A stretch of 64,000 nt of DNA from NCBI GenBank assembly GCA_022495005.1, contig JAGYXB010000976.1, positions 248,001 to 312,000 of the forward strand, in the 5' to 3' direction. Shown piece by piece: positions 24,753-34,386 of this stretch (position 1 is the first letter of the stretch; each line of letters begins with the position of its first letter). The notes under the pieces are model-generated. The model did no database searches. It was not told the origin of the DNA and saw nothing but the letters and a program-made list of their open reading frames with translations. A program made the translations under genes and the position numbers. The stretch is from Rhyacophila brunnea (taxonomy: Eukaryota; Arthropoda; Insecta; Trichoptera; Rhyacophilidae).

Positions 24753-24931
24753 TAAGGGTGTTTTTTCACTAACCGGTCTGAACAATCCATTGTGGAAGCC
24801 TTTCCATTTATTCACGCTGCTCGTCCGACATCAAATGACGGACGTGTTTGGACAATCGGCGTAAACATATCGGAGCATAATCTCGGATTATGGATGATTC
24901 AGACAGTTGGATCGGGCCATAGAAAAACCCT
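24753..24931. mobile_element. Small MITE with GGGT(G)TTTTT ends
   Basis: The left end GGGTGTTTTTTCAC with CCGGTCTGAACAATCC just inside is matched in inverted form by GGATGATTCAGACAG and the right end GAAAAACCCT. The interior of about 180 bp is GC-richer than its flanks and non-coding. Flanking TAA and TTA could fit a PIF/Harbinger-type target, but the two sides are not identical. Confidence 0.5.
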
Positions 24932-25089
24932 TTAGATTTTCACATCTTCACACACTTACAAAAAACATTTTAGTAGCGAAAAATCCATCAAATGAAGCTC
25001 TCATAGCAGAGTTTTAAACATTATTTTGACAACCCAAACGAATCCTGAATATCGATTTAAATGCAACGTTTAGAAAGATTATAATTATA

Positions 25090-25327
25090 TCGTCGTTTCC
25101 ATTGCAAAAATTGTACATATGCAAAATCTCAAGTTTTCAGGGGAGCATAAAAACAGTTTAAAAAATGTATGGCACTTAAATCAATTCAAAAAGAGTTTTC
25201 ATAATTTTAACCAAATTTTTGTAAATTACGTTATTTTGCATGTAAAGGCGATTTTTGCTGTTTTAATTGTACAAATATGTCAAAAACGCATATTTGTAGA
25301 TATACAAGTTCGCAATGGAAACGACAA
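25090..25327. mobile_element. TA-flanked MITE, type 2
   Basis: The left end TCGTCGTTTCCATTGC is mirrored by GCAATGGAAACGACAA at the right, with TA on each side (25088-25089 and 25328-25329). Inverted similarity continues into the TTGTAxAT stretch. The interior is 238 bp in all. A 91-codon frame spans it but reads as arbitrary AT-rich sequence. A Tc1/mariner-mobilised MITE is the natural reading. Confidence 0.7.
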
Positions 25328-25329
25328 TA

Positions 25330-26617
25330 TTCAAAAATATAAATGTTCCCAACCTAGTGAAATTTCTTCGAAGCCGAGATTTTTTAAAAATTAAATTGAT
25401 AAATATCTAATGTTATCAGTTACCTACAATATTTCTGCAAATTTTAAGAGGAATAAAACCTGAAACACGATATGGTATAATAATAATAAGGCTTACTGCT
25501 GGAATAAGAGTTTATTTTTAAAATTAATAATAAATAAATAATATAATATATTAATAAAAAATATTATTCCATATTTAAGCTGTAATTTTATTTTACTATT
25601 ATTTTATTCTGGGTACGTCTAATATTGTATAATATATTTAAAAAAAAAATCGAACGTAGGTACTTTATAATATTTATAAAATATTGCTGATTTTTTTTGT
25701 CGCATCCTGATTGAATGGCAAGTTTAAATTACGTTCTCATATTATTATGTATGTACACTTTGCTTTGGCACCGATTTTATTTTGACAGTCATTGAAAAAA
25801 TATTTTTAATAAGTAAAACTAGATGACTGATAAATATTGCAATCTAAAAAGTTTGTTAACTGTCACTCACCATTATCATTATTTCATACCTAAATAAAAA
25901 AAGATGTTTTTTTTCTTACTTTTTTTAAGGAATGTTATAAATTAGATCGACGGAATGTTTTTTGTTAAAAAATTCTACTGTCTACTGTAATATTGTTAAT
26001 ATAGTATGAGAGCGTCTTGCCTGATCATATAACATAACGACAATATTAAACGTACTTCTCTTAGACTAGAGAATCATAATTTTTATTATCTGAAACTTGG
26101 GATTTAATTCTGGGAAACTTAAGAATAAAAACTATTTTATCTCTAATGCGGGGTATATCGCCTTCCACACTTAAAAAAATCTTATGAGTAATGATTATTA
26201 GTCAATTGGTAAACTGAGTAACTAAGCTCTGCGTTATCCTACAGTAATTATTGTTAATTAATTGAAACAGGAGCGAAATTTCAAATTACGGCACCTAGCA
26301 TAAGCGACCTATTTATAAGGATGTTTTTTTTATGTCAACAGCTGTACTGGATGTCGTCATAACCTTTATTAAATTTACAATAAAATTTAAACATAAAGTA
26401 ATAACAATCTAATACATATCATTTGCTAATTTACCTATATTTACATAATATGGGCCAATTACATATTCTTTATAATAGTAAAACCTTAAATCTTAGGTAA
26501 TGGAACGACTCAGATTTACAGAAATAATTCATAATGGCCTGCATGAAAGTAAATTACTTAATATTGTTTCCATGTAACTATTTTTCAGTCTTTAATATGT
26601 TAGTATATATTTTGTAG
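25330..26617. other. AT-rich spacer, nothing recognised
   Basis: Low-complexity, homopolymer-rich sequence without a supported feature. Confidence 0.5.
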
Positions 26618-26912
26618 TCATCATCAGCCGGGGTCAATCCACTGCTGGGTGAAGGCCTCCCCAGGCTTCTTCCAACTCTCTCGGTCCTGTGTCGTTCGCT
26701 GCCACGTATTTCCGCCGAACTTTATCAGTTCGTCAATCCTGCGGCTTTTAGGGTGACCCTGTGGCCGTTTTGTGCCCCTTGGGTACCAATATACGATGGC
26801 ATTTGTCCAGTGGTCGTCCTTTCGGCAGGAAATGTGCCCCGCCCATCTCCATTTCAGCTGTTTGGCAACGTCTATTACATCGCGCACTCCTGTTTGGTTC
26901 CTAACCAATGCT
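26618..26912 (-). mobile_element. RTE-like LINE 3' end, fairly well preserved
   Basis: The reverse strand has a 94-codon frame reading NQTGVRDVIDVAKQLKWRWA, GHI, then RRIDELIKFGGNTWQRTTQ and GEAFTQQWIDPG up to the stop, followed by a GATGATGACTA tail. This is the RTE-type RT C-terminus with no frameshift over about 285 bp, hence relatively young. Its residues are intermediate between the two subfamilies in the window. It is truncated upstream at the GVRDVI segment. Confidence 0.82.
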
Positions 26913-26943
26913 TTGTAGTAAGTAGGTATTATTCTTGAATAGT

Positions 26944-26974
26944 TAGAGAGTGTGAGAGAGAGAAAGAGAGAGAT
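26944..26974. repeat. GA-rich microsatellite
   Basis: A short imperfect (GA)n run, just beyond the truncated 5' edge of the neighbouring LINE fragment. Confidence 0.7.
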
Positions 26975-27514
26975 CGTTTCTTCTCATTCTATGAGTTTTA
27001 TACATAAACATAGTAAGTTGTTTATTTTTGTAGTTATGGTATTAGAACCGGTATAGCTTTCGACTTAAAAAAATATCTTGGAGAATTTAATATAATTTAT
27101 ATAAGGTGCGTATCATTCAACCTGAATTGAACTTTCAAATGGCACCGTTGGATTTGGGACCGTTTGGCAGAATGTCCACGGAAACGCTTTTTTGACTACT
27201 AATTTGTGTTGCCAGTAATTAAAATTAATTCAATAACATATTAGTTTCTAAAACAGCAACAAATTTATTGAAACGTCATACTTATTATGAAATTCTAACC
27301 TATCGTCGTCTACAATAACACAGATTTAACAAACTGTCGTATTCATTTATTTTAAATGTACAAAATATAAATAATGCTTAATGAATAGGTAGCCATTTAG
27401 TTTATTTATAAGATTTATATTATTTATAAGCTCTTAAAAATTACTTTTGACTAAAGCTTTTCATAATTGCCCACTTGTTTGATTGTTTTCATATCGACAG
27501 TATGATATTGTGAC

Positions 27515-29328
27515 CAGCGGCGGCTGGTCTAACATCATACAAGTGCACTGCACTGCTTGCATTGCTATGAACATCGTGAATCATACTTTTTCTTCATAGG
27601 TTTTTAATATTATCGCTCATTTATGGTAATGCATACCATAAACCGATGTGCCCATATTGTCAATAAGCAATATTACAATCACTTTGCACCGTATACATCA
27701 TCCTCACTGAAATCATTTGCGCCCGGGAAATATATTTAGTTTACTTAAAATAAACCCAAAGCTTAGTATGAACTAATCCATTAAAAAACAACTTAAACCA
27801 TGCTAATAGTTTTTGCCATGCGTAAGTTCCAGAATATCGTGCGCCGACCGGGTAAAATGACATCATATTGGTCTGAGTAGAGAGCAATTACAGATTTAAA
27901 TTATGGTTTGTTATTATAGACGTTGTAGCTTACTGTTCACGGTCAAATTAGTTTTAGTATCATATTTAGCAATCTCGTATGTAATATGCCTGTAAAACTA
28001 AAAACAATAGAATTCATTATTTTCTAAATTTAAAATCGGTAAGAAATACAACATCGGTAAGATATTTTGATTTATGTGTCATCATCATCATCATCATCAT
28101 CAGCCTGAATCTATCCACTGCTGGATGAAGGCCTCTTCAAGTTGCTTCCACTTCTCTCGGTCCTGTGCATTGCGTTGCCACGTACTTCCGCAGAACTTTA
28201 TCATTTCATCAATCCAGCGGCCTCTAGGTCTACCTTGTGGACGTTTTGTACTTCTTGGATACCACTGGATGACTAGATTTGTCCAACGATTGTCTCTTCT
28301 TCGAGCTATGTGTCCAGCCCATCTCCATTTAAGGCTTTTAATAAACTCTATTACATCGCAAACCCTTGTCTGCTTCCTTATCCACTCATTCCTCTTTTTG
28401 TCCTTTCGCGTTATGCCCAGCATGCACCTCTCCATACCACGTTGTGCTACTCTAAGTTTCTGGATCTCTCTTTTACTTAGGGTCTATGTTTCACACGCAT
28501 ATGTGATCACGGGAAGCACACACTGGTTGAACACTTTGCGCTTTAGGCACAGTGGAAGGTCACTTTTGAAGACATTATTCAGGCGGCCAAAAGCACTCCA
28601 GCCTAGCTTTACTCTGCGAACAATTTCATCAAATATACATCCATCTATAGATACTTGTTGTCCCAGATAGATGTAGCTTTTCACCTGTTCGAGCTGAGTG
28701 CCATTGATGAGGATCTCTTTTTGGCCTGCAAAGCAGTTGAACATGACTTTCGTCTTTGTTACATTTATTTTCAAACCTACTTTGTTGCTTACTTCAGCGA
28801 GTTCCTGCATTCTGCTTTGGAGGTCTTCTGAGTCTTGCGAGAAAATTACTATGTCATCGGCAAAGCGCAGATGACTCAGGTATTCTCCATTTATGGGGAT
28901 CCCTTTGTCATTCCAGTCAAGTTGCCTGAATAAGTCTTCAAGGGTAGCTGTAAATAGTTTAGGTGAGATTGTATCACCTTGTCGGACTCCTTTGCTGATA
29001 GGAAATCTGCGCGATGGTTTATGGAGATTTACAGATGCTGTTGCGCTACTGTATATATTATTGAAAATATTTATATAGCGTCCAGGGATTCCTTGTTTTC
29101 TGAGTGCGTCGAGTATTGAACATTTCTTTATCTAATCAAACGCCTTCTCATAGTCTATAAAACCCATGCATAGTGGCAGTTTGTATTCCTGGTATACAGG
29201 TAATTTCTTAAATGTCAATAACGTTTTACCAAATCATAAACAACGCTGAATTGATTTCATTTTTCAATAAGGTAAGTTTCCAGCGCACCCTCAAAAATTG
29301 CAATCCAAAAAATCACCGGCCGCCACTG
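27515..29328. mobile_element. hAT-like non-autonomous element hosting a LINE
   Basis: The ends are CAGCGGCGGCTGGT and, inverted, ACCGGCCGCCACTG, giving the consensus CAGYGGCGGCYGGT. Perfect 8-bp copies of ATTGTGAC flank them (27507-27514 and 29329-29336). Both the CAG/CTG ends and the 8-bp duplication mark it as hAT-like. About 690 bp remain after removal of the LINE fragment, and none of it codes for a transposase I recognise. Confidence 0.88.
28078..29202 (-). pseudogene. RTE-like LINE, longest copy: RT palm to 3' end
   Basis: The reverse strand carries the 3' half of a non-LTR reverse transcriptase in a single register of about 365 codons, interrupted only by TAG stops at 29134-29132 and 28486-28484. 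Recognisable in order: LCMGFIDYEKAFD (RT motif A with catalytic D), GVRQGDTISPKLF (motif B region, 28990-28952), FADD catalytic box (28864-28853), YIYLGQQVS, LPVITYACET, then GHIARRRDNRWTNLVIQWYP and KQLEEAFIQQWIDSG to the stop. A (GAT)n tail of eight units follows, typical of the RTE clade. The endonuclease and N-terminal RT are missing, consistent with 5' truncation. The first stop replaces the residue after AFD (usually S), the second most likely a tryptophan (CET-W-TL). Short plus-strand frames over the same DNA are shadows. Confidence 0.9.
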
Positions 29329-29938
29329 ATTGTGACTTAGACGACAATAGAACAAAATATTATTAAATTCATAAAATTCGTTAGGTAATATAAAACCTGA
29401 TCATTCCGGGCTGAATTAACACAGTTTGTAGTTTAGAATCTCCGTTACAAATATAAATAAAATGAAAACAAATTCTTGGTCTGACATAATAATTATAGTA
29501 ATGATATTAAATCGAGCTCTGCATAGAAAATATGGCTTGATTTTGGGTTAATAAGACCAAAAGCGGTTTCTTGTTTACGTATGGTTACTTATGAATAATA
29601 GGTATTGATTATTAATCTATAATATACGTACATAATTCAACACTATGGTGTAAATGTCCAACATAATATTAAGATGAACATCTCACGATATATAAATGCC
29701 GAATAATGCTTATCAACACTTTGACAGATTGTCATTAGTCTATAGATCGTCCGAATTGGTTTGACGTTTCATGTCAAATCATTTCTGATGGTCCGAGAAT
29801 GGTTTGATTTTCAATGATACACTGAACCAAACGTCAAATCTCAAACCATTTCCGGTCTACTTTCTACTCATACAATTTGTACGTATATTGTGTATGGTTT
29901 AGTTTGATTTGTTTGATTCAGGTTGAATGATACGAACC

Positions 29939-30178
29939 TATTATGATTTGTAAAATAGAATTCTAGCAAGTAAATGCTGACTCAATTAATTAACTTATTT
30001 CTATATTCACCTCTCCACTGTGGTCGATTTATAAAAAAATTTTAATTAAAAAAAAAATATAATGCAATCAAATTAGAATAATGAGATGGTGAGTATTAAA
30101 TAAATACATTACGTATACTGGTGACTAAATATAATCAAAATAATTTTGGAGTTATATTATCGTATATTTATTTACTGT
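29939..30178. other. Short AT-rich spacer
   Basis: Nothing recognised between the nested element and the next SINE. Confidence 0.5.
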
Positions 30179-30398
30179 GTCCTATCTAATAAGATTATAT
30201 GGGCACCCACGGAGCGGAAGTTTGTATTAACAAATTTGTTTTTACGCGAAATGAATGTTAGCCACTTGCCCAACCTATTAAGTCCATACTCAGATTCAAA
30301 CACAAATCGAAAAAAAACATGTTTATTTTCCAGACCCAGGATTCGAACTTAGGACCCATGACGTTATAGGCCGTCGCTTAAGCTGCTTGGCCATCGTA
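30179..30398 (-). repeat. SINE-1 copy, diverged full length
   Basis: The reverse strand runs from a decayed A-box (ATGGCCAAGCAGCTTAAGCG) through the B-box region (AAGTTCGAATCCTGGGTCTG), body AAGTGGCTAACATTCATTTC and the tail. All SINE-1 parts are present but carry many substitutions, so this is an older copy. Confidence 0.85.
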
Positions 30399-30683
30399 TA
30401 TACCTATTGCAAATCCAACATACTAGTTTTTGATATTCTGTAAAGGAGGTCTTGTTCTCAAATAATCGATTATTACTATTGCAATAATTGAAGTATCTCC
30501 TCTATTAAAAAAATACATTGCTATGAAAATAGTAATTCTATGCACTATAATAATGGGATATATTGGGAATGTTTTTTGTGTATTGGCGACATTATATTAT
30601 AGCACACACAATAATATATTATAAAGTATTTGTTTATTTTCGTTTCAATAGTGAAATATTACTGTTTTATGCAGGTACAATAA
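30399..30683. other. AT-rich spacer, nothing recognised
   Basis: No supported feature. Confidence 0.5.
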
Positions 30684-31159
30684 AACATATGCGTGTGAAA
30701 CATGGACCCTAAGTAAAAGAGAGATCCAGAAACTTAGAGTAGCATAACGTGGTATGGAGAGGTGCATGCTGGGTATAACGCGAAAGGACAGAAAGAGGAA
30801 TGAGTGGATAAGTAAGCAGACAAGGGTTTGCGATGTAATAGAGTTTATTAAAAGCCTTAAATTGAGATAGGCTGGACATATAGTTCGAAGAAGAGACAAT
30901 CGTTGGACAAATCTAGTCATCCAGTGGTATCCAAGAAGTACAAAACGTCCACAAGGTAGACCTAGAGGCCGCTGGATCGACTATAGACTTCAACAGAGTA
31001 AACTCCCTCCTGGTAGAGGCTGCTGGATCGATGAAATGATAAAGTTCTGCGGAAATACATGGCAACGCAATTCACAGGACCAAAATAAATGGAAGCAGCT
31101 TGAAGAGGCCTTCATCCAGCAGTAGATAGATTCAGGCTAAAGATGATGATGATAATGAC
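30684..31159 (+). mobile_element. RTE-like LINE 3' end with internal duplication
   Basis: The plus strand reads CETWTLSKREIQKLRVA, a stop, RGMERCMLGITRKDRKRNEW, then GRPRGRWID, an extra segment of about 60 bp, a second RGCWIDEMIKFCGNTWQRN and the EEAFIQQ end with a GATGATGATGATAAT tail. It is very close to the copy at 28078. The extra segment repeats the RGRWID codons on both sides (about 30970 and 31020), so it arose by a local duplication or template switch. Stops at RVA*RG and LR*AG show that it is dead. Confidence 0.82.
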
Positions 31160-33594
31160 AATAAAACATAGTATACCTAGTAGCCAGTTTAATGGAATTG
31201 TTAATTTTTTAATATAAATAGGTGATTTTCAATTCATTATCACATAATTTATATCAGTCGAGTATGTTGGTTAAGTGTTTGTTTAGATTTTTATTAAATT
31301 TTGTCATACTTAGAACCTTTGCTATTATAACTTTGCATCGATCCGTTTTTTCGCCTCGTGTATGTCAATTATTTCGACTGTCTTATTTCATTTCGGCCTG
31401 GAGTAAAAATCCAAGAAAGACAATGGCTTGGGCACTCTTGGAGTAATGAATCTCTTGACCTTTCCGATTCAGATGTCACCTTCAAAATATAAAGACTTCG
31501 CCTCCATTGTGCACTTATCAATGTGCCCCGAAAACACTCTTGCTAAATCAAGGCAGAAGAGAGAAAAATACACAATTTCCCAGAGTCCCACTTGTTTTAT
31601 AGAAAATTAATTTTATATTTTATTACGTTTTCAATGATTGGTTTCAATTACCCTATCGATATTTATTTTTAAAAATATTTATTTTCAATTATAAAAGCAT
31701 TCCACTCACAAAAACAAAAAAAATACACAATATAATTTTGTCACTGTTCTGGCAGAAGACAATAATTCAAAAAAATGACATATTGAGTTAGTTATACCAA
31801 AATGTTCCTTATTTCAAATTTTACCGTCTGAAAACATTCTTAATAAATAAACAGTCATATTTTTTACGATTGCTTAATAAACTCACATAATAGACCATTT
31901 CAAACATTTTAACAACCTCAAAGTCAAAACTAGTATTCTCCAGTGAGTGTGTTCTGCCAGAACAGAGACGATTTGATGCCACTAAATTTTAATTTCATCT
32001 TAATTTAAATTTCTTATCAATTTCTTATTTACCCCTAAATAAGGATATTATTAAACCACGTATACATATAAAAAATAGATTGAACAAGTTAAACCACAAA
32101 ACTAATTGATTGGAAATACCTACTAAAAACATTTAAATTATTTATTTATATTATTTATTGTTATTTTGGTTGCACGTGTGTGTTCTAGCCAGAACCGTCA
32201 TAAAGTAATACATAATGTATATAATAATATAATATTTTTTTAGTTCATTCGTTGTTATATGAATAAAATGTAATAATATGTTCTTCAATGTAAAGAATTC
32301 AGCATGTATAGAATATACTTACTACCTTGAATCCATTTACTAGGGCATTCATACGTTCAATATTATATTACTTTGTAGGGCGAAAAATGAGATTATTACA
32401 TCAGTTAGGCAATAGTGTCGCGAATATTTTTTCCGGCTGGCTGATTACCGATCTACTCATATATTATATAATATTATGTATTATATATATATATATATCA
32501 GTAGTGATATTATGGAAACCGGTAGTCAGCCGTAACTAATAATATAAGTAACATTTTGTATTTAACATATGGAAAAATCTCAGAATGAATTTACATATTG
32601 TATAATATTATTAAAGAAGATGTACATATTACGTCTTATTACAAAGAAAAATCTGGTGAAAAATTTCTGTGAAAAACGAATGTGTCAGAAGTTTTTCACG
32701 ATTGAGTTTTTCAATAAAAAAATCAATATTATTATTTTCCTTGATGATGTTTTTGAAACCAAGTTTTTTTTTTGTTAATTCGTAATCGTAACGTTATCTT
32801 CTCTTGTAAATTATATAGTTAATACAAAATTGTTTAAATAAGTTAACAATTATTATAAAGTAAAGAGACGTCAATACTAAGATTTGAACCAATTCTGAGG
32901 CTATCAATGAATTAAATTTTGTAATAATATGTGGATTCATATCATTTTATCCCCTATTTGAGATCAGCAACCATTAGACCAATATTATTTTCTTTATCAT
33001 CTTCGACCTGCTACTAATATAATAATAAATAATAAATAAATAAAAATAAAAAAAAACTTTTTATTTCTTATAAACAAAAGTAAATGACACTTAAGTGAAT
33101 ATATCTAATGAATATATATATATAACCTATGAATATATCTATCTATGATTGTAATATCTACTTATTTTCTAGTTTGTATAATATTAATTATTATTATTTT
33201 ATATATTTTTGTATATAATACTATTAGATAATGTTTATAAATTGATCAATGATATGTAATTAGTTTGTTTGGTTTGTAAGAACCCCTCTTCGGGTGAAGG
33301 CCTCCTCCAAAGTGTTAATCTCTATCATCTTTGACCTGCTGCTAATAGGTTGATGCAAATGCACTTGTACCAATCCGCGTATAATAGTATGGCTTTCCCC
33401 AATTCGTTATCAAAAGAAAGAGCAATGGCATACGTGGTAAAAGACGACGCGTCATTTTTTACTTAAGAACATGTGTGGTTGGTACGAGTAATAATATTAC
33501 CTTCATTTAAATAAAGAAAACAGTAACCATTATTTACAGACGGACTACTACACCTCAGATAACGCACTTATAAGGACTTAAGTATATGCTTAGT
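31160..33594. other. Spacer, unassigned, with small repeats
   Basis: A GTTCTG(G/C)CAGAAC-like dyad recurs at 31747-31757, 31951-31963 and 32182-32195. A (TA)n run lies at about 32475-32500. At 33285-33330 the words CCCCTCTTCGGGTGAAGGCC and TCCTCC resemble a motif common in LINE 3' regions. Frames at 31222-31610 and 32327-32778 have no recognisable domain. Confidence 0.4.
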
Positions 33595-33608
33595 AAGCAA
33601 AGACGTGT

Positions 33609-33846
33609 CACCCACGGTGGCCGTGCGGCTTAAGCGTTGGACTATCACGCCGTGGGTCCCAGGTTCGAATCCTGGGTTTGGCAAGTACACTTTTTTTTTT
33701 CAATTAGTGTGTGAGTCAGGGTATGAACCTAATAGGTTGAGCAAGTGGCTGACATCCATTTCTCGTAAAAAAACGAAATATATTAATACAAACCTCTACT
33801 CTGTGGAGGCCCATATGATCCTATTAGGATCGGACATGGTCGGAAA
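33609..33846 (+). repeat. SINE-1, complete reference copy
   Basis: A 238-bp tRNA-derived SINE flanked by the 14-bp duplication AAGCAAAGACGTGT (33595-33608 and 33847-33860), the mark of target-primed reverse transcription. The head has a Pol III A-box-like GTGGCCGTGCGGCTTAAGCG and a perfect B-box GGTTCGAATCC, recalling serine or leucine tRNAs. The body follows (GGTTGAGCAAGTGGCTGACA), then a CTCTACTCTGTGGAGG hairpin and the end GATCGGACATGGTCGGAAA. An open frame of 128 codons across it is fortuitous. Confidence 0.95.
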
Positions 33847-33860
33847 AAGCAAAGACGTGT

Positions 33861-34137
33861 GTTCAAATCCGACATTTAATGGAGCCGGTGACGTGACATT
33901 AGTTTGTATGGATGGCCAATCAAAGACAGACCATCACACATTTCGTGAACCGGAATGGAAATGCAAGAAAAAGGTATCTCGGATGCCTTGATAACCCACA
34001 ATGAGACTGACAATCGTTTACGATAAGTCAAATTAAACGAAGCGTTCAAGTTCATCCGAAGAGAGAGTACGGTGAATCATTTCCTATTAACATTCGTATA
34101 ATTAAGTTCATATTCACTTTTCATATTTACGCTATAT
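33861..34137. other. Short spacer
   Basis: No supported feature; complexity is higher than in most of the window. Confidence 0.4.
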
Positions 34138-34386
34138 CGTCGCTATAGGATTGGTTTGTCGAATATCCATTTTTGTCGAACTCAACCTTTAATGCAATTT
34201 TTTTTGTATCTAAATGTATCAGAACCACCCTTTTCTTTAAATTGCTTTGTACCATAGACAGCATGCATATGCTCAAGGATAATTTAAATACCTCCATGCA
34301 TTTAAATATAAGATAATGAAATTTGTTTTTCGTGTTCTGAACATTTGACATTTGGTCTATTCGACAAACCAATCCTACAGCGACGA
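34138..34386. mobile_element. TA-flanked MITE, type 1, copy 1
   Basis: A 249-bp element with ends TCGTCGCTATAGGATTGG and, inverted, CCAATCCTACAGCGACGA, one mismatch, continuing through TTTGTCGAATA. TA flanks lie at 34136-34137 and 34387-34388. A second copy lies at 38942. Tc1/mariner-type transposases produce TA duplications, so this is probably a MITE of that superfamily. Confidence 0.85.

Larger units (their letters stand above)
27105..29938. mobile_element. Outer inverted-repeat element of a triple nest
   Basis: The left end GGTGCGTATCATTCAACCTG is matched by the inverted right end CAGGTTGAATGATACGAACC (one mismatch in 20, continuing through GAAT). Removing the hAT-like insert 27515-29328 leaves about 1.0 kb of AT-rich, non-coding sequence with several GGTTTGA and TCAAACC words near the right side. 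No convincing target duplication was found, so the class is open. Confidence 0.7.

Noticed and set aside
28079..28102. Independent CAT microsatellite
   Set aside because: It is the 3' tail of the RTE-like LINE; the same tail, shorter, follows the other copies.
28074..28670. 198-codon plus-strand frame starting with a run of histidines
   Set aside because: It is the antisense of the LINE reverse transcriptase and its GAT tail; the histidines are the reversed microsatellite.
31371..31610. Exon-like stretch with two adjacent plus-strand frames
   Set aside because: No conserved domain, no convincing splice sites joining them, and composition like the surroundings.
33605..33991. 128-codon plus-strand frame
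   Set aside because: It runs through the complete SINE at 33609-33846 and its duplication; no domain and not conserved in other SINE copies.
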